A stretch of 64,000 nucleotides of DNA from Adineta steineri (taxonomy: Eukaryota; Rotifera; Eurotatoria; Adinetida; Adinetidae), in the NCBI GenBank assembly GCA_905250115.1, contig CAJNOI010000233.1, positions 57,336 to 121,335 on the forward strand. The letters run 5' to 3'. Under the pieces are notes generated by a model. The model saw only the letters and a list, made by a program, of their open reading frames with translations. It was not told where the DNA came from and made no database searches. Below are positions 22,616-34,153 of the stretch, in pieces. The translations under genes were made by a program, and so were the position numbers. Positions within the stretch are counted from its first letter, which is position 1, and the number at the start of each line of letters is the position of its first letter.

Positions 22616-25579
22616 GATATTGAAGTTATAATCAAGAAACCTACAAAAACTAATAACTAAATAAATAAATAATATGTAAAAAGAGATTATTTTTATACGA
22701 AGATAAGATATATGACTATTTACGTATGATATGCGTTCGCTGTACTAGGGTATGTTATAATCGTTCTTTCATTCGAAAATATTTTTCATTCTGTTATCGC
22801 AGATGTAATATATAAAAAAAATAAGCTTTTGATAAATCGTTTACTAAAGACATCTATATTTGAAGTTCAATTTTTAATTTTTTGCTTACTATATTTATGC
22901 ATCATCTGATAATACACTTTACTTCGTTTTTATCGGATTTTAAAATCGTTTCTATGGTACAGAGATTAATTCTTAGTCGTATATCAGATACTTAATGAAG
23001 GAATGTCAATATAACTTTCAGCATTAAGCTTATTGAATAAGCCATGATTTTGTTTGTAGTATACAATTACATGTTTTAAATCGATGAGTAACTTACTATT
23101 TCTTTCTATTACCTGATGTTGTATTGTATTTTAAAAAAAGCACGAGAATATTCAAAATCTATACTAGAAATATGTCTGAGTATTGGTTTGCTTGTAAAAT
23201 AAAATTCATGGTCAATAGTACAAAAATAATAATAATAATTTCTATGCTTACTTGAATATGTGATATTCCAGATTTGTATTACTCTGCAGACATCTTTTTA
23301 TAGAGGACGAAAACAATCAATATAGTTGTTCATATAAGCAAATGCAAAGGTGATCATTACTTCAATAGCAGGTATTGTGATGGAATGTACTGACGTTATA
23401 CATATGCTGAATGAATGACAAAAAAAAACATGAAAAGCATAGGTCAGAAAAATAGTTTAACGTACAAGACAAAATTAAAGCATTTGTATGAATATTTAGT
23501 AGAAATTAACTTCAAAACTCGTCGATTATATTTAATTCAAGCAGGTGCTATATGTCACATTGTTGGTAATGTATCACGTCATACACCATTTTGGTCAAAG
23601 GTACTCGTCCTCTTGAACAAAAAATGTTAAAAAGTAAAGATGTCCAATTGTAAATGAATCAAAATACATAAATTGACTTTACTAAAGTTGTCTGTGCTAA
23701 TAAAAGAATTAACAACTAATTAGTTATTTTCTTTTATATTATTTATTATAATCCGATTTCACTGGAGACAAAAAATGACTTCGTTACTTTGATTATTATA
23801 AATAACTTTAGCTATAGAAATAAAAGAATGCAATATAGTTTATATAAATTTACTTGATGTCACTATGTAAAAAACGTTCAAACTTCTATATCAAACTGTA
23901 TTCAATATTATATGAAAACAACATCTAAGATTAAATTTTTGATTATGTTATTATTCGCTTTTAACCAAATAGACATGTATATAAATAAATAAAATCAAAA
24001 TCAGTTTTTTTAAATATTCAGATGTAAATGATTATCAAATAGTTTTTCCAAATGACCTTCTACATAAATACATATATCATTTTTAATGAATAAATACTTA
24101 TTTAAACTTTTATATACATCAAAGAAAAAATCAATCTTCTTAAAAATCTAATTCGTTATTCGCTATATCTTTGATTGCACTTTAACATTATATATATATA
24201 TATATATACGTCTTTTTCTTTCGTTCAATTTCAAGCGAAATAAAACAAAGCATCTCATTTCTTGCCTGTTATACGCTTGACAAGACATTCATACAATAGA
24301 TTTGTCAAACCAGATATATATATTGCTAAAATACTGTCAGTTTCGCATGATTTGCATGTTATTTTTTTTGTGTAATGATGATACAAATCGTTAAAACAAG
24401 GTGACAATTGCCTTCTTATGTGTTTCTCTTTTGATATACATCGCATTTTCTATGAATGTGTTATATTACTACATACTTTTAAAATTATTCATTCGGAAAG
24501 AATTTCTTTTTATATCATAGTATTATTTTTTCAGTCTTTTCTTTTTGAAACAGACATCAACCGTACAATTTATGATAATAAAGATGTCTCGTCGAAATAT
24601 TGATCTTTAACGAATCCTTCTTGTAGTGTATCATTTTAATTTATAGACAAGCATTTAATTTACTTTTCTGTCGATTTATCTCGATATCCCTGAATTATAC
24701 AGAAGCATTACTATCGTTGTCCTTCCAATGTCTCCAGCCAAATCACCTTTTTTTTTCTTTTTCTGTTCATTAATATCAAATCAAAAAGAAAAAGTGACGC
24801 AATATATACAGAATACAAAAAAAAAGAAAAAAATGAGGTGAGTCCAACCCACCGTTCAGGTAAATGAAATAGAGGCGTGCCATCGATCACGGCTCATAGA
24901 ACTACCCACCATCTCTCTTCATTATTGCGCCTGTTCACCATCATTCAATAGTGAAAGAAAGCCATTAGACTATTAACCGATTCTCTTCGCTCATTCAAAA
25001 AAAAACGAGAGAGAGAGAGAACGAAAGAGGTGGAGAGAGAGAAGAGGACGGCAAGAAGAAGAAGAGAAGAAAAAAAGCGTTCTTCATTTATTTATTCATT
25101 CATTCATTGATCGTCTTGACGGTATAATGAACAAGCACGGAAGTAGGTATTCAACAAGAGAATAATTTGTTTTCGATCAATTTTTAAATTGTTCGTTTTG
25201 ATTAGGTTTCTATTTTACAAATAAAAAGAGAATTTTCTTCTTTTTTGATTAAAGACATATATTTATATAGTAGACATAAGAATCTTTCAACCTTGTAAGT
25301 TGATAAGTATAGATTGATCTTTTGAATAGAAGAGAAGCTTATGAAAAAGTATTGTCATTAAACTGTGATGATCCTTAGCTTAAAATACATTTTTTCTCAT
25401 AATGAAAAAAAAAAAGAAATAGTTTTTTTTTTCTTCTCTTCTTCTTCTTCTTCTAGATTAAATCTATATATAGTTTTATAATGCATTAATAAAATTGTAA
25501 ATGTGTCATTTTATTTCCGATCAAATATTATTTCTTTGAAATATATTTTAGATGTAATTAGAGATATTAAAATCTCATC
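22616..25579. other. 3-kb intergenic region before the TGF-beta-like gene
   Basis: Mostly AT-rich. A 71-codon plus-strand frame at 23415-23630 has fairly gene-like codons but no recognised domain. A TA microsatellite lies at 24188-24209. A GC-richer patch at about 24838-24995 and GA-rich DNA at 25005-25075 look like promoter or 5' UTR of the plus-strand TGF-beta-like gene. A possible acceptor (TATATTTTAG) just before 25552 suggests an intron in its 5' UTR. Nothing else is recognised. Confidence 0.45.
24188..24209. repeat. TA dinucleotide microsatellite
   Basis: About eleven TA units in intergenic DNA. Similar short AT/TA runs occur near 48240 (inside an intron) and 49847. Confidence 0.85.
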
Positions 25580-27737
25580 ATGTTAACAATTCAGTATTTA
25601 ATTTTTTTAATAATTCTTCAACTATCAGATTTATTTGTTCTTCTTGATATTCCAACAACAACAACAAAATCTAATAATGTAGTCAAATATAATGGAGATA
25701 AACCATCATTTCGTTCAACAAATTCATATTATACATTATTTAATTCAAGTTCATCATCATTAATTGATTATATGAAAACATTATATGAACAAGAAAAACG
25801 AAATGACAAACAGTTCAATTATAATCTTATACGAGCTCTTGCGCCACGTATAGGTAAGATTGGTTTATGAGTTTAATGTATGTCATATTAGATTAGAATT
25901 AAAACAAAAAAGAAAAAGCGAAACTTTTTGACAAAGAGAGAATGTTGAGTGCTTTTAGACACCATTTGAGTATGATCATAAATCGATATTATACTCCATG
26001 AAATAAACCAGACGACGAGACACGTTACCTTTCATGATCAGTTCAAAGTAACATGCAATCTATATGAAAATGCATTCAATGAACGAAACTAATTGGTTAT
26101 AGGAAGTATTGCATTGTTATTAAAAGATTCTAACTGAATGATTTCATCGGCTTTTCTCTGTTGTCAAAAATTTAGACAATGATAGACACTTTTCTTTTCT
26201 TAGAGTTAACTTCTATTTGACGTAATGAATAGGCGGATCGTTTCTCTTCCGTAGAACATAATGATTAATTGTTGTCTGCTCGTTGACCTATGTGATCGCA
26301 TAATCTTTCTTCTTCTTCTTCTTCTTCTCTATTGTCATTGAACTATTAAATAATAAAAACAGATCTCCTCATTTTGCGTATTTAGTCGAAGGAATCGATG
26401 TAATAATAATAGAGATAAACAATTATATATGTATTCCATAGAAATAAATGAACATAGTCATCGAAGTCAAGTATCATCTTAAGTAGAGTCGTTGAAGAAG
26501 AAAAAGAAAAAGAAAAAGAATAACATATAGAATCTTTTATCAATCGAAATCTACTTACTGAATAAAAATGATCAAAGACACTTCACATTGTTTTCTTTTT
26601 TCTTCTATCGATTGTTTCGAGTAATATGAGAAGCCAACAAGTCATCGATGTCCTTCACTAGAGATCATCCTATTATACATTCTTTTGGTTCAATTATGAC
26701 ATCTGTCATCTTTTATTTAATCTTGATTAAATTTTTTTAGTTGAAATTGATAATGTGACAATGTATGTATTTGATTTAAATGTAATTCGTCGTACAGAAA
26801 ATCTTTATGCTGTTTCATTACATTTTTATAAACGTCGAACACGTTGGCCAATATCATATTCATTAAATGAAATCTATTCATCACATCGACTTTCATCATT
26901 ATCTGCTCAAATACAATTAGAATCCGATTCGTATGGTTGGCAATCATTTCCAATTGGTGATATAATTCAACGTCAATTGAATTATTTAACATTATCACAA
27001 AAATCGGACTATTTCGGATTAACATTTAAACCAACTGTAACAACAAATACTCAACGACGAAATATAATTGAATTAGAAAAATTTAGTGTTTATACACCAT
27101 TTCTAATTATTTATTCAAATGATACGAAATTTACAAATATTTTTGAAGAATTTATACCAAAAAATTTCGAACAAGATATTAAACCTTATGAACAATTTGA
27201 ACAAGAAGTTAATCAAAGAAATAGGTATATTTTCTTTTTTGCACAAAAAATATCTTTAGAGTTTATTCATTTTGTTTTAGAATACGACGTTCAAATGAAG
27301 AAAAACAATCAACATATGATTCAAATCTATTATTACCATCATCGAATTGGAATGATACAAATATAATATCAGAATTAGATTCATGTTCTGTAAAACCATT
27401 TGTTATCGATTTTTCTGATTTGGGTTTTTCTTCGTGGATGATTGAACCGAAAAATTTTATGGCAAATATATGTCTCGGTTCATGTCAAACAAAAGTATAT
27501 ATATTGATAATTATAAATATTTATATGTATATTTTCTATTTTTAGTTAATGACAAATCATGCACTACTTCAATATTTTCTACAACGTTTAGGTATTAGAA
27601 ATGATATAGAACTACCAAAAGCTGGTTGTGTACCTGAACGTTATTCATTTTTAAATGTATTTTATAAAAGTTCAGACTATAATTATATTATTCGTCGTTT
27701 ACCTAATATGATTGTCGACGCGTGTCAATGTAGATGA
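25580..27737 (+). CDS. TGF-beta/BMP superfamily ligand lacking the interchain cysteine
   Basis: Four exons (25580-25853, 26741-27224, 27281-27494, 27546-27737) join in phase to 387 residues. A hydrophobic signal peptide covers 1-22. The prodomain ends at a furin-type basic site RNRIRR at the exon 2/3 junction. The mature ligand shows KPFVIDFSDLGFSSWMIEP, then ICLGSC, NHALLQ, GCVPERYS and the terminal ACQCR, the classic cystine-knot layout. Canonical ligands have CC before VP; here it is GC, so six rather than seven knot-region cysteines remain and the intersubunit disulphide cysteine is missing, as in GDF9, BMP15 and Lefty. A secreted signalling protein; the subfamily is not assigned. Intron 1 is long (887 bp) and holds a CTT repeat near 26308. 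Confidence 0.9.
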
Positions 27738-28150
27738 ATATATGTGTGTGTGTGTGTTTTCTTTTCTTTACGTTGTCGCTTTTCTTTTTGTGTATATTCG
27801 TGTGCTAATAGATTTCGTATTGATAAATGACAAAAAATAAATATGTTTGTGTGTGTGTGTGTGTATTTAAGAAGATGTCTTTTTTTCCGAGGACGCAAAT
27901 TCTTTAATAAAAAAAAGAAAATCAACTTTAACAAATTGATACTCTTAAAATATCAACGAAGCGATTTACTACAGTATGCATATTGTATATATAATTATTT
28001 TTGAGTGGATATGAAAATGAGATGAATTATTGTATAATCTTATAATCACATGTAGTTCTTTCATCATCATCATCTATATGAAATGAATAAAGACTATCGA
28101 AAATATATATAAGAAAAGTTTTTAATTTAAATTAATATGTTAATATATGT
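27738..28150. other. Convergent 3' intergenic spacer with TG microsatellites
   Basis: Separates the stop of the plus-strand TGF-beta-like gene from the stop of the minus-strand dehydrogenase. It contains two TG repeats (near 27744 and 27849); no gene seen. Confidence 0.6.
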
Positions 28151-29161
28151 TTATTTTTTTTCTTCTTCTAATTTCTTTGTTACAATATCTACGGGATATT
28201 TTAATGCAAGTCGTCGAATATCATAACTAAATTCTTCAAAAGTTTCGCGCCATAAACGAGCTTCTTCCGGTGTGTAATTATAAAAACCATTACCATTTAA
28301 AATACCTTTTCCACCTGTATTAACAATATCGTTAATAAGTTTTGGTATTTCAGTTCCATTATGAAGTGTAGGAAATAAATCTTTTATAACAGCATGATAA
28401 GCTGGTATACCGGTAAGATCCATCCAACGAAAACATCCAACTAATGTCATCCAATAACCTGCATCATTTCGACAAGCACGATCAACATCATCTACAGAAG
28501 CATATCCATTTTCAACTAGATGAAAAGCTTCACGATATAAAGCATACATAAGACGATTGGTAATAAAACCACGAATATCTTTTCGTACAAGTGTTGGTTC
28601 TTTTGACCAATAATGTGAAAGCTTATATAACCACTCGGCTTTTTCTTGATCTGTTTTATCACCACAAATAATTTCTAAAAATCTTGTTGTATGAGATGGT
28701 TCAGCCCAATGTAATCCAAGAAAACGACTTGGTATTCGAGTTTCTTGTTGAAGAAGACTAATTGGAATTGCTGATGTATTACTTGTAATAATCGTAGAAT
28801 CATCAACTATATTTTCAATATTTTGATATATTTGTTTTTTAATTGTTATATCTTCAAGAGTACATTCAATGACTAAACGAGTATCTTTTAGAAGATTATA
28901 ATCTTCAGTTATAGTTAATTTTTTTAAATAATAATCTGCTTGTTTGGAACATATTTCTTGTTCAAATGATTGAACAAGATGTTGACGAATACGGTTTTCA
29001 GCAGTTTCTAAATCGATTGAAAGTGGTGCAACTGCAACAACTGAATGACCAGCTATTAAAAGACATGTAGTAATACTACAACCCATTAGACCTAAACCAA
29101 CTACACTCACAGGTATATCGGCTGGAATTATTGTCGATGAATTTTCATTGATTATTTCCAT
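28151..29161 (-). CDS. 3-hydroxyacyl-CoA dehydrogenase family protein
   Basis: Single-exon 336-residue protein. The N-terminal Rossmann motif GLGLMG (residues 22-27) binds NAD. SNTSAIPI and GLHWAEPSH give the Ser and His positions used for catalysis in the 3HCDH family, and the C-terminal helical half begins near RGFITNRLMYALYREA. The family oxidises 3-hydroxyacyl-CoA or related hydroxy acids; lambda-crystallin/L-gulonate dehydrogenase is a sister group. HWAEP instead of the mitochondrial HWFNP form and the lack of introns hint at bacterial or fungal-like ancestry, which is inference. No mitochondrial targeting peptide is obvious. Confidence 0.87.
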   Translation of the reverse strand: MEIINENSSTIIPADIPVSVVGLGLMGCSITTCLLIAGHSVVAVAPLSIDLETAENRIRQHLVQSFEQEICSKQADYYLKKLTITEDYNLLKDTRLVIECTLEDITIKKQIYQNIENIVDDSTIITSNTSAIPISLLQQETRIPSRFLGLHWAEPSHTTRFLEIICGDKTDQEKAEWLYKLSHYWSKEPTLVRKDIRGFITNRLMYALYREAFHLVENGYASVDDVDRACRNDAGYWMTLVGCFRWMDLTGIPAYHAVIKDLFPTLHNGTEIPKLINDIVNTGGKGILNGNGFYNYTPEEARLWRETFEEFSYDIRRLALKYPVDIVTKKLEEEKK

Positions 29162-29804
29162 TTTTATTTATAACTGTCGTTCTAAAAACTATGTGAGAAG
29201 AAATGTTTACTGTTTATCAAAATTTGATAAAAATATACTTGTGGAGTTTTGTTAAAATGAATAGTTAGATAAGGAGTAGGTAAAGATAAAAAAAATATTT
29301 TCATGTCATACTAAATGTAGATGGTATAATATATATATAACTCCGATTATCTTACTTAATTGATAGATCATGTACTATTTTATTATTAATGAAAAAATTC
29401 AATCTGAAGCATACTATTCGTAGGTTAAGTAAAAGATCAATGATAGCTATTCATCAACCACTAATCCATGTTACTTCAACAGTGATGATAACATTTTTGA
29501 ATAAAGATTAAACTTTATTCACCTTCCGCTTAACTGTCTAAGTTAAGATCATAAAAATCGTATCTTATAGTTTCTATTTTCTAAATCATAAACAGTTATG
29601 TCTTGATCAATTCGAAATTAACTGCATGTGATGATTACTACAAATAATGTGTATATGAAAAATATTTATTTAATCAAAATTTAGAAAATAATATAAAGCT
29701 AGACATGCTTGATAATAGCATCGGTGCAAAAATCAAAAACTCTATTTTTTTTCAAGTTCAACATTTAAAGCAGTTCTATTCCAGAATAAAAATGAAGAAT
29801 TTAA
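29162..29804. other. Intergenic, no gene seen
   Basis: AT-rich spacer between the dehydrogenase start and the kinase-PBZ stop. No exon or motif supported. Confidence 0.5.
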
Positions 29805-31471
29805 TTAATGTGAATATTTTGCCATATGTTCTGCATTGCTTTTTCTAGAATAAATATGTGTTTATATTAAAAGAAATGTGATAATATGTAAGGAAAATGT
29901 AATCGTACCGATAGCATTGTGATCCATAACGACATTTTTCTTTTCCAGAACCTCCTTCACGATGATCTCGATCACCTGGATGAGCAAATTCTTCTCTGTG
30001 TTCAGGATTTTTTCTTTAAAAATAATAAAATACAAGATATATTATTTTGAAATTATTTTCATGTATTACCTATAACAATCTCGACCATATCGACATGAAC
30101 GACGTGATTGAGCTACACAAAATAACTAAATTACTTATCTTTAAATTAATGCTAATACTTACGATGTTTAAACGAGTCTGTTGTTAATGTTTTACTTGTT
30201 GAACCTGTTGTTAATGTTGAGCTTGTTGAACCTGTAACCATACGAGCTCGTTGTTGTGGTGTAGCAAAATTTGCTAAAAACAAAATTTATTTTATAAACT
30301 AGATATATTTAAACATACCCATTTCTTCTCGAAGAGAGTTAGGTATTTTAACATGGCATACATCATCAGCAGGAGAGAATATTTCTTCTAATGCTTCAAC
30401 AATCTTGCCAAGAACTGGATGTGCTTTCATTTGTAAAAGAGTTTCTTTAGCACTTGCACGTTCATCAGGATCTTTCTTTAATAGAAGTTCAATAATAAGT
30501 TTATAACCGCCATCTCCAGGTATGACAACATCTTCTGCATGTGGATCATTTACAAAATTTTCATATTCATGCTCATCTTCCCATGGTAATTTTGCAAGAA
30601 ATAATAAATAAAACATAACACCAGCAGCCCAAGCATCAGATTTTTTATGTAAACGACGTGAAATTAAATTTTTCGAATCACGTCGTAAAAATTCTGGTGA
30701 TGCAAAAAATTGTGTATGAGCTTTAGTTGCATCAACAGTAACTAAAGAACGTAATGTATGCATTTTTTCAACTGTTCCAAAATCAATTAATTTAACACAT
30801 AAAGAACCTTCACCTTGTTGTACTATAACAAGATTTTGTGGTTTGATATCTCCATGAATAATATTTAATCTTTCGAGAAATGCCAATGCACGTAATGTAT
30901 ACATGATAATTACAAGTCCAAAAGTAAATTGTTGTTCTGGACTTTTATCTGCCATACCTTGAAACCAAAATGTTAAAACATCACAATGAGCTAATTCCAT
31001 TGAAATAAATATATGTTCACTTGTAACTTTACAACCATAATAGTCAATTACTGGATGAGGCTCAAGTGAAATTTTTTTAGTTAAACGTAAAAAACGTATT
31101 TCATTTTCAATTTCTTTTTGAATTAATGGTGAATTTGGCATAACTTTAATTGCAGCAACACGATCACTGCCTTTAACTACACCTTTATAGATTTGTCCAA
31201 ATCCACCTTTATTAACAAACTCAGTTATAATATATGTAACACCTTCAATTTCAAGTAATTGTTCTTCTTTTTTAGTCGTTTGTGTTTCAGCTTGTGATGC
31301 GATTAATAGAAGCATGAGTTGGGCCATTTGTGCAAGAGCTGCTTCATGTTGTTTTTTACCCTGCTCTTGTTCTTCAGCTAGACGTTTTGCCATCTCGGCA
31401 TGTTCTCTCATAAGCATTTCTTGTTGCTTCTCCAATGATTGAAGTTTTTTTTTGGATCCACTTCCTCCCAT
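29805..31471 (-). CDS. Protein kinase with two C-terminal PBZ-type zinc fingers
   Basis: Five exons (30319-31471, 30163-30273, 30070-30112, 29909-30013, 29805-29844) join in phase to 483 residues. Residues 8-70 are a coiled coil. The kinase domain has the glycine loop NKGGFGQIYKG (88-98), Lys109 in AAIK, HGDIKPQN (206-213, Gly in place of the Arg of HRD) and the Mg-binding DFG at 230-232, so it should be active. The tail holds C-x5-C-x6-H-x5-H at Cys428, Cys434, His441, His447, with the CRYGxxCYRKNPxH signature of poly-ADP-ribose-binding (PBZ) fingers of APLF type. A second finger (Cys463, Cys469, His477, His483) ends at the stop and has seven residues in its middle gap. Predicted: a kinase recruited to poly-ADP-ribose, as at DNA damage. 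Confidence 0.85.
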
Positions 31472-32000
31472 AGTTAGTTTATTATCTGAAAATAAAGATG
31501 AAATACTAAATAAACAGTGAAATCTTATATTTGTAATATTTTAATATCACCATCATATCTAATGGCCGTGCACACGAATGAAAAGGTATTTTCGTTTTTT
31601 TCTTCAACAACAATAACTAAAGTTTCACTTAATTTTGACAGAAAGAAAAATTTTATTAGGGTGAAGCTATTCAAAGTGTAGTAGCAGCATAATTCATCGA
31701 CACACATTTATAGTTGTATTTCGGCAGAGTAACCATCATAAACTTACCGACGGAAGAAAAGAATTGTGTTTGCAAACGTGGTTTGCTTAGAAAAATAAAT
31801 CTTACAAGGATTTTTTTTTGTTCTGTTATCAACCTATTCGCCGATGTATGCTTCAAGTGCGCATTGTTGACATTTTATTCAGTCATGTGTTGTGATAGTT
31901 GCTTTTCGGGGAAAGTAGCGAGACAGTAGGTAAATCCGACGATAAAAATAGAATTATGCTTCATCTTTTTGCCATAACTAGATCTCGATAGAAATGACCA

Positions 32001-32061
32001 CCTTGAGGGTGTGGATGTAGGTATTTAAATCATCGTTCACCCACACCCACACCCACACCCT
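32001..32061. repeat. GT-rich/CA-rich inverted repeat, site 2 (longest C-rich arm)
   Basis: CTTGAGGGTGTGGATGTAGG on the left and, 17 bases later, a run of CACCCA units (about four copies, 32038-32060) on the right. The right arm is the clearest telomere-like array in the window (complement of TGTGGG). Confidence 0.75.
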
Positions 32062-33145
32062 TATCTGATATTAGAGGATGCAATATTGCTTTTAGCAATA
32101 AAATAAAAGGGAACGGTGTGAGAATCACAAAATATGAATATAATAAATTCAGGAACCGTTTCTATTGGATATTTGAATACCCGGAAAGATCTTCTTCAAT
32201 TAGTTTCAAACGAAATTTATGCGTCCTAGATTCTATAACAAGATTCACTCAGATATTTGTTTTACAGTGATTATTCGGAATTTGGACAATCTATAAAGAA
32301 TTGTTATCACATTCTCTTGTACACTAAAATACGAAATTATATACATATCTGTGTTATTTATTTGTAAAGTATTGTCGTTTTGCATTTATATCTTTCAAGC
32401 TCACAGGTGTGCACATCAACAACCTTGATATTTGCTTTCTGTTAGCCGTATAATATAGTATCATATAAACAAGTTTTTGTTAGTTTTTGATAGAGAATAA
32501 ACTAATATTTGCATAAGATTTCTCAACGGACAACAAACACATACATTATAAGGCTATTCGCGGAATTCTTTGGTCATAAGATGCGAGCCAAACATGTCAG
32601 TCAAAGAAAAGTGGCTCGTTTCATATAGAAAAAATTAGCTGATCACAGTACAGTGCTTACTTTCCATCATCGAATCTACTTTATACCCTCCTTCTATCGA
32701 TACGGTAATCTTTTAAGGTCTACATGGACGTAGTACCTGTGGTTTTCCAAGTCTCTCGGAACGCTGTATATATAAACCTTTAATATCTACATGAATATAG
32801 TAGGATTATAAGAAAGCGTGAACATATACGTGAAGAAAGTGCCTCATCTGATATAAAAAATGACCCAATCAATTTCAAGTCTATAATTTCTTATAAGTTG
32901 AAATAATCTGCATGAACATCCGAGTTATCGTAACACAACTAATCACGGAAGTTGTGCTTCAAATTAAATTCTTTTCTATCCATTTGTTAATGCAAATGTT
33001 AAAATGTATATGACGCAGAGAGTTTAAGCAATTTAAAAAATGAGTCATATTTCATATGACACCTCGTTGGTATCTTCGTTCTATATCCTTGAGAATCTGA
33101 CTAAAATCCTGCAAGGATTCTTTGGGTTGTTACACTTTTTTCCCA

Positions 33146-33249
33146 GAAAAAACTTGTCCATCATCATAATTATATTCTCCTTGTTGGAAAAANNNNNNNN
33201 NNGAAAAAACTTGTCCATCATCATAATTATATTCTCCTTGTTGGAAAAA
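33146..33249. repeat. 47-bp direct duplication flanking an assembly gap
   Basis: The 47 bases at 33146-33192 recur identically at 33203-33249, immediately either side of ten Ns. This is the pattern left when two overlapping contig ends are scaffolded without merging; the duplication is probably not real. Confidence 0.9.
33193..33202. other. Assembly gap (10 N)
   Basis: Ten consecutive Ns; the only ambiguous bases in the window. Confidence 1.
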
Positions 33250-33678
33250 GTTTTTTGCTCTTATTGTTACATTTTCTTTTTAAGAAACAATTGTCGTCAC
33301 TCTCGTACGAAGAGAAGGAAATTATTTCATAACTTAGTAGTAAACAGTAAGTATGGTGCTATTTTTTTTGTTTTCCAGTAAACAGATGTAAAGACCGAAG
33401 ATGAATTCGAGTATTTATCGATTCAGTAAAATTTTCAACTAGTCGAGATAGTTAGGGCGAGCCAAACAGTCTCACATTCATATACCTTAAGGTCAATATA
33501 AAGGAAATAATATACTTCCTCCCATTGAATAACGTGCGGAGTTTAGGATTTAGCGCAAGAAAGAGTGTGAAGAGAATAATCTCTTGACCACATCTGGTAA
33601 CGTAATGGTGAAAGCAATAATTTCAGAATCATAATAAATAACCACAACTAAAACTTTTCAAATGTAATCAATAGGAAG

Positions 33679-34153
33679 CAGAGATCCAAACAGGTCTAGT
33701 TTTGGTGGGCCTGGTCGTCCTACCACAGGCTTTAGATCCATCCAACCTGCCTACACCTGCCATACGCTCACTTCAGCCTGGCCTGCCTGTCCAAGCCTGT
33801 CGATATTTTTATACAATAATAATATATTATAATTAAACAAAAGGAAGAGAAAATCAATAGTAATAAAGTTTGATCATCAATTTTTGATGACAAATCCATG
33901 CAAATAGATATGAACTAGATAAATATAATATTTATTAATCTAATGTATCATGTTTAAGTGAAGAATAAGTATTATGTTCTAGGAAGAAAAGTGAAATTTT
34001 TATTATGAAATGGCAAGAACATGATAGACAGACGGCCTGCGCATTTCAAGGAGCCTGCCTGGTCTGTATGAAGTATTGACCTGTGACAGGCTTCGATATA
34101 CCGACCTGCGCCTGTCTTAGGTGGGCAGGCCTCACGGCCTGTTTGGACCTCTG
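33679..34153. mobile_element. hAT-type MITE with 8-bp target-site duplication
   Basis: A 475-bp element bounded by imperfect terminal inverted repeats: left CAGAGATCCAAACAGG, right end the reverse complement of CAGAGGTCCAAACAGG. The CAGAG start fits the hAT consensus. It is flanked by ATAGGAAG on the left and ATACGAAG on the right, an 8-bp target-site duplication with one mismatch, the size hAT elements make. Subterminal zones are rich in GCCTG motifs on both sides with an AT-rich centre. No transposase is encoded, so it is non-autonomous. Confidence 0.85.

Larger units (their letters stand above)
31472..33678. other. Intergenic region with an assembly gap
   Basis: Upstream of the kinase-PBZ gene. 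It contains an inverted repeat at 32001-32061 and the N-run at 33193-33202. Short frames on both strands lack domains; I call no gene. Confidence 0.5.

Noticed and set aside
23415..23630. 71-codon plus-strand frame with gene-like codon use
   Set aside because: No recognisable domain, no splice partners; at most a gene remnant.
31990..32070. CRISPR-like or true telomere array
   Set aside because: Only about four CACCCA units next to an inverted arm; no spacers, no chromosome end. Treated as a dispersed inverted repeat.
33040..33381. Open reading frame running through the assembly gap
   Set aside because: It crosses ten Ns and a 47-bp duplicated contig end; the repeated peptide is an assembly artefact.
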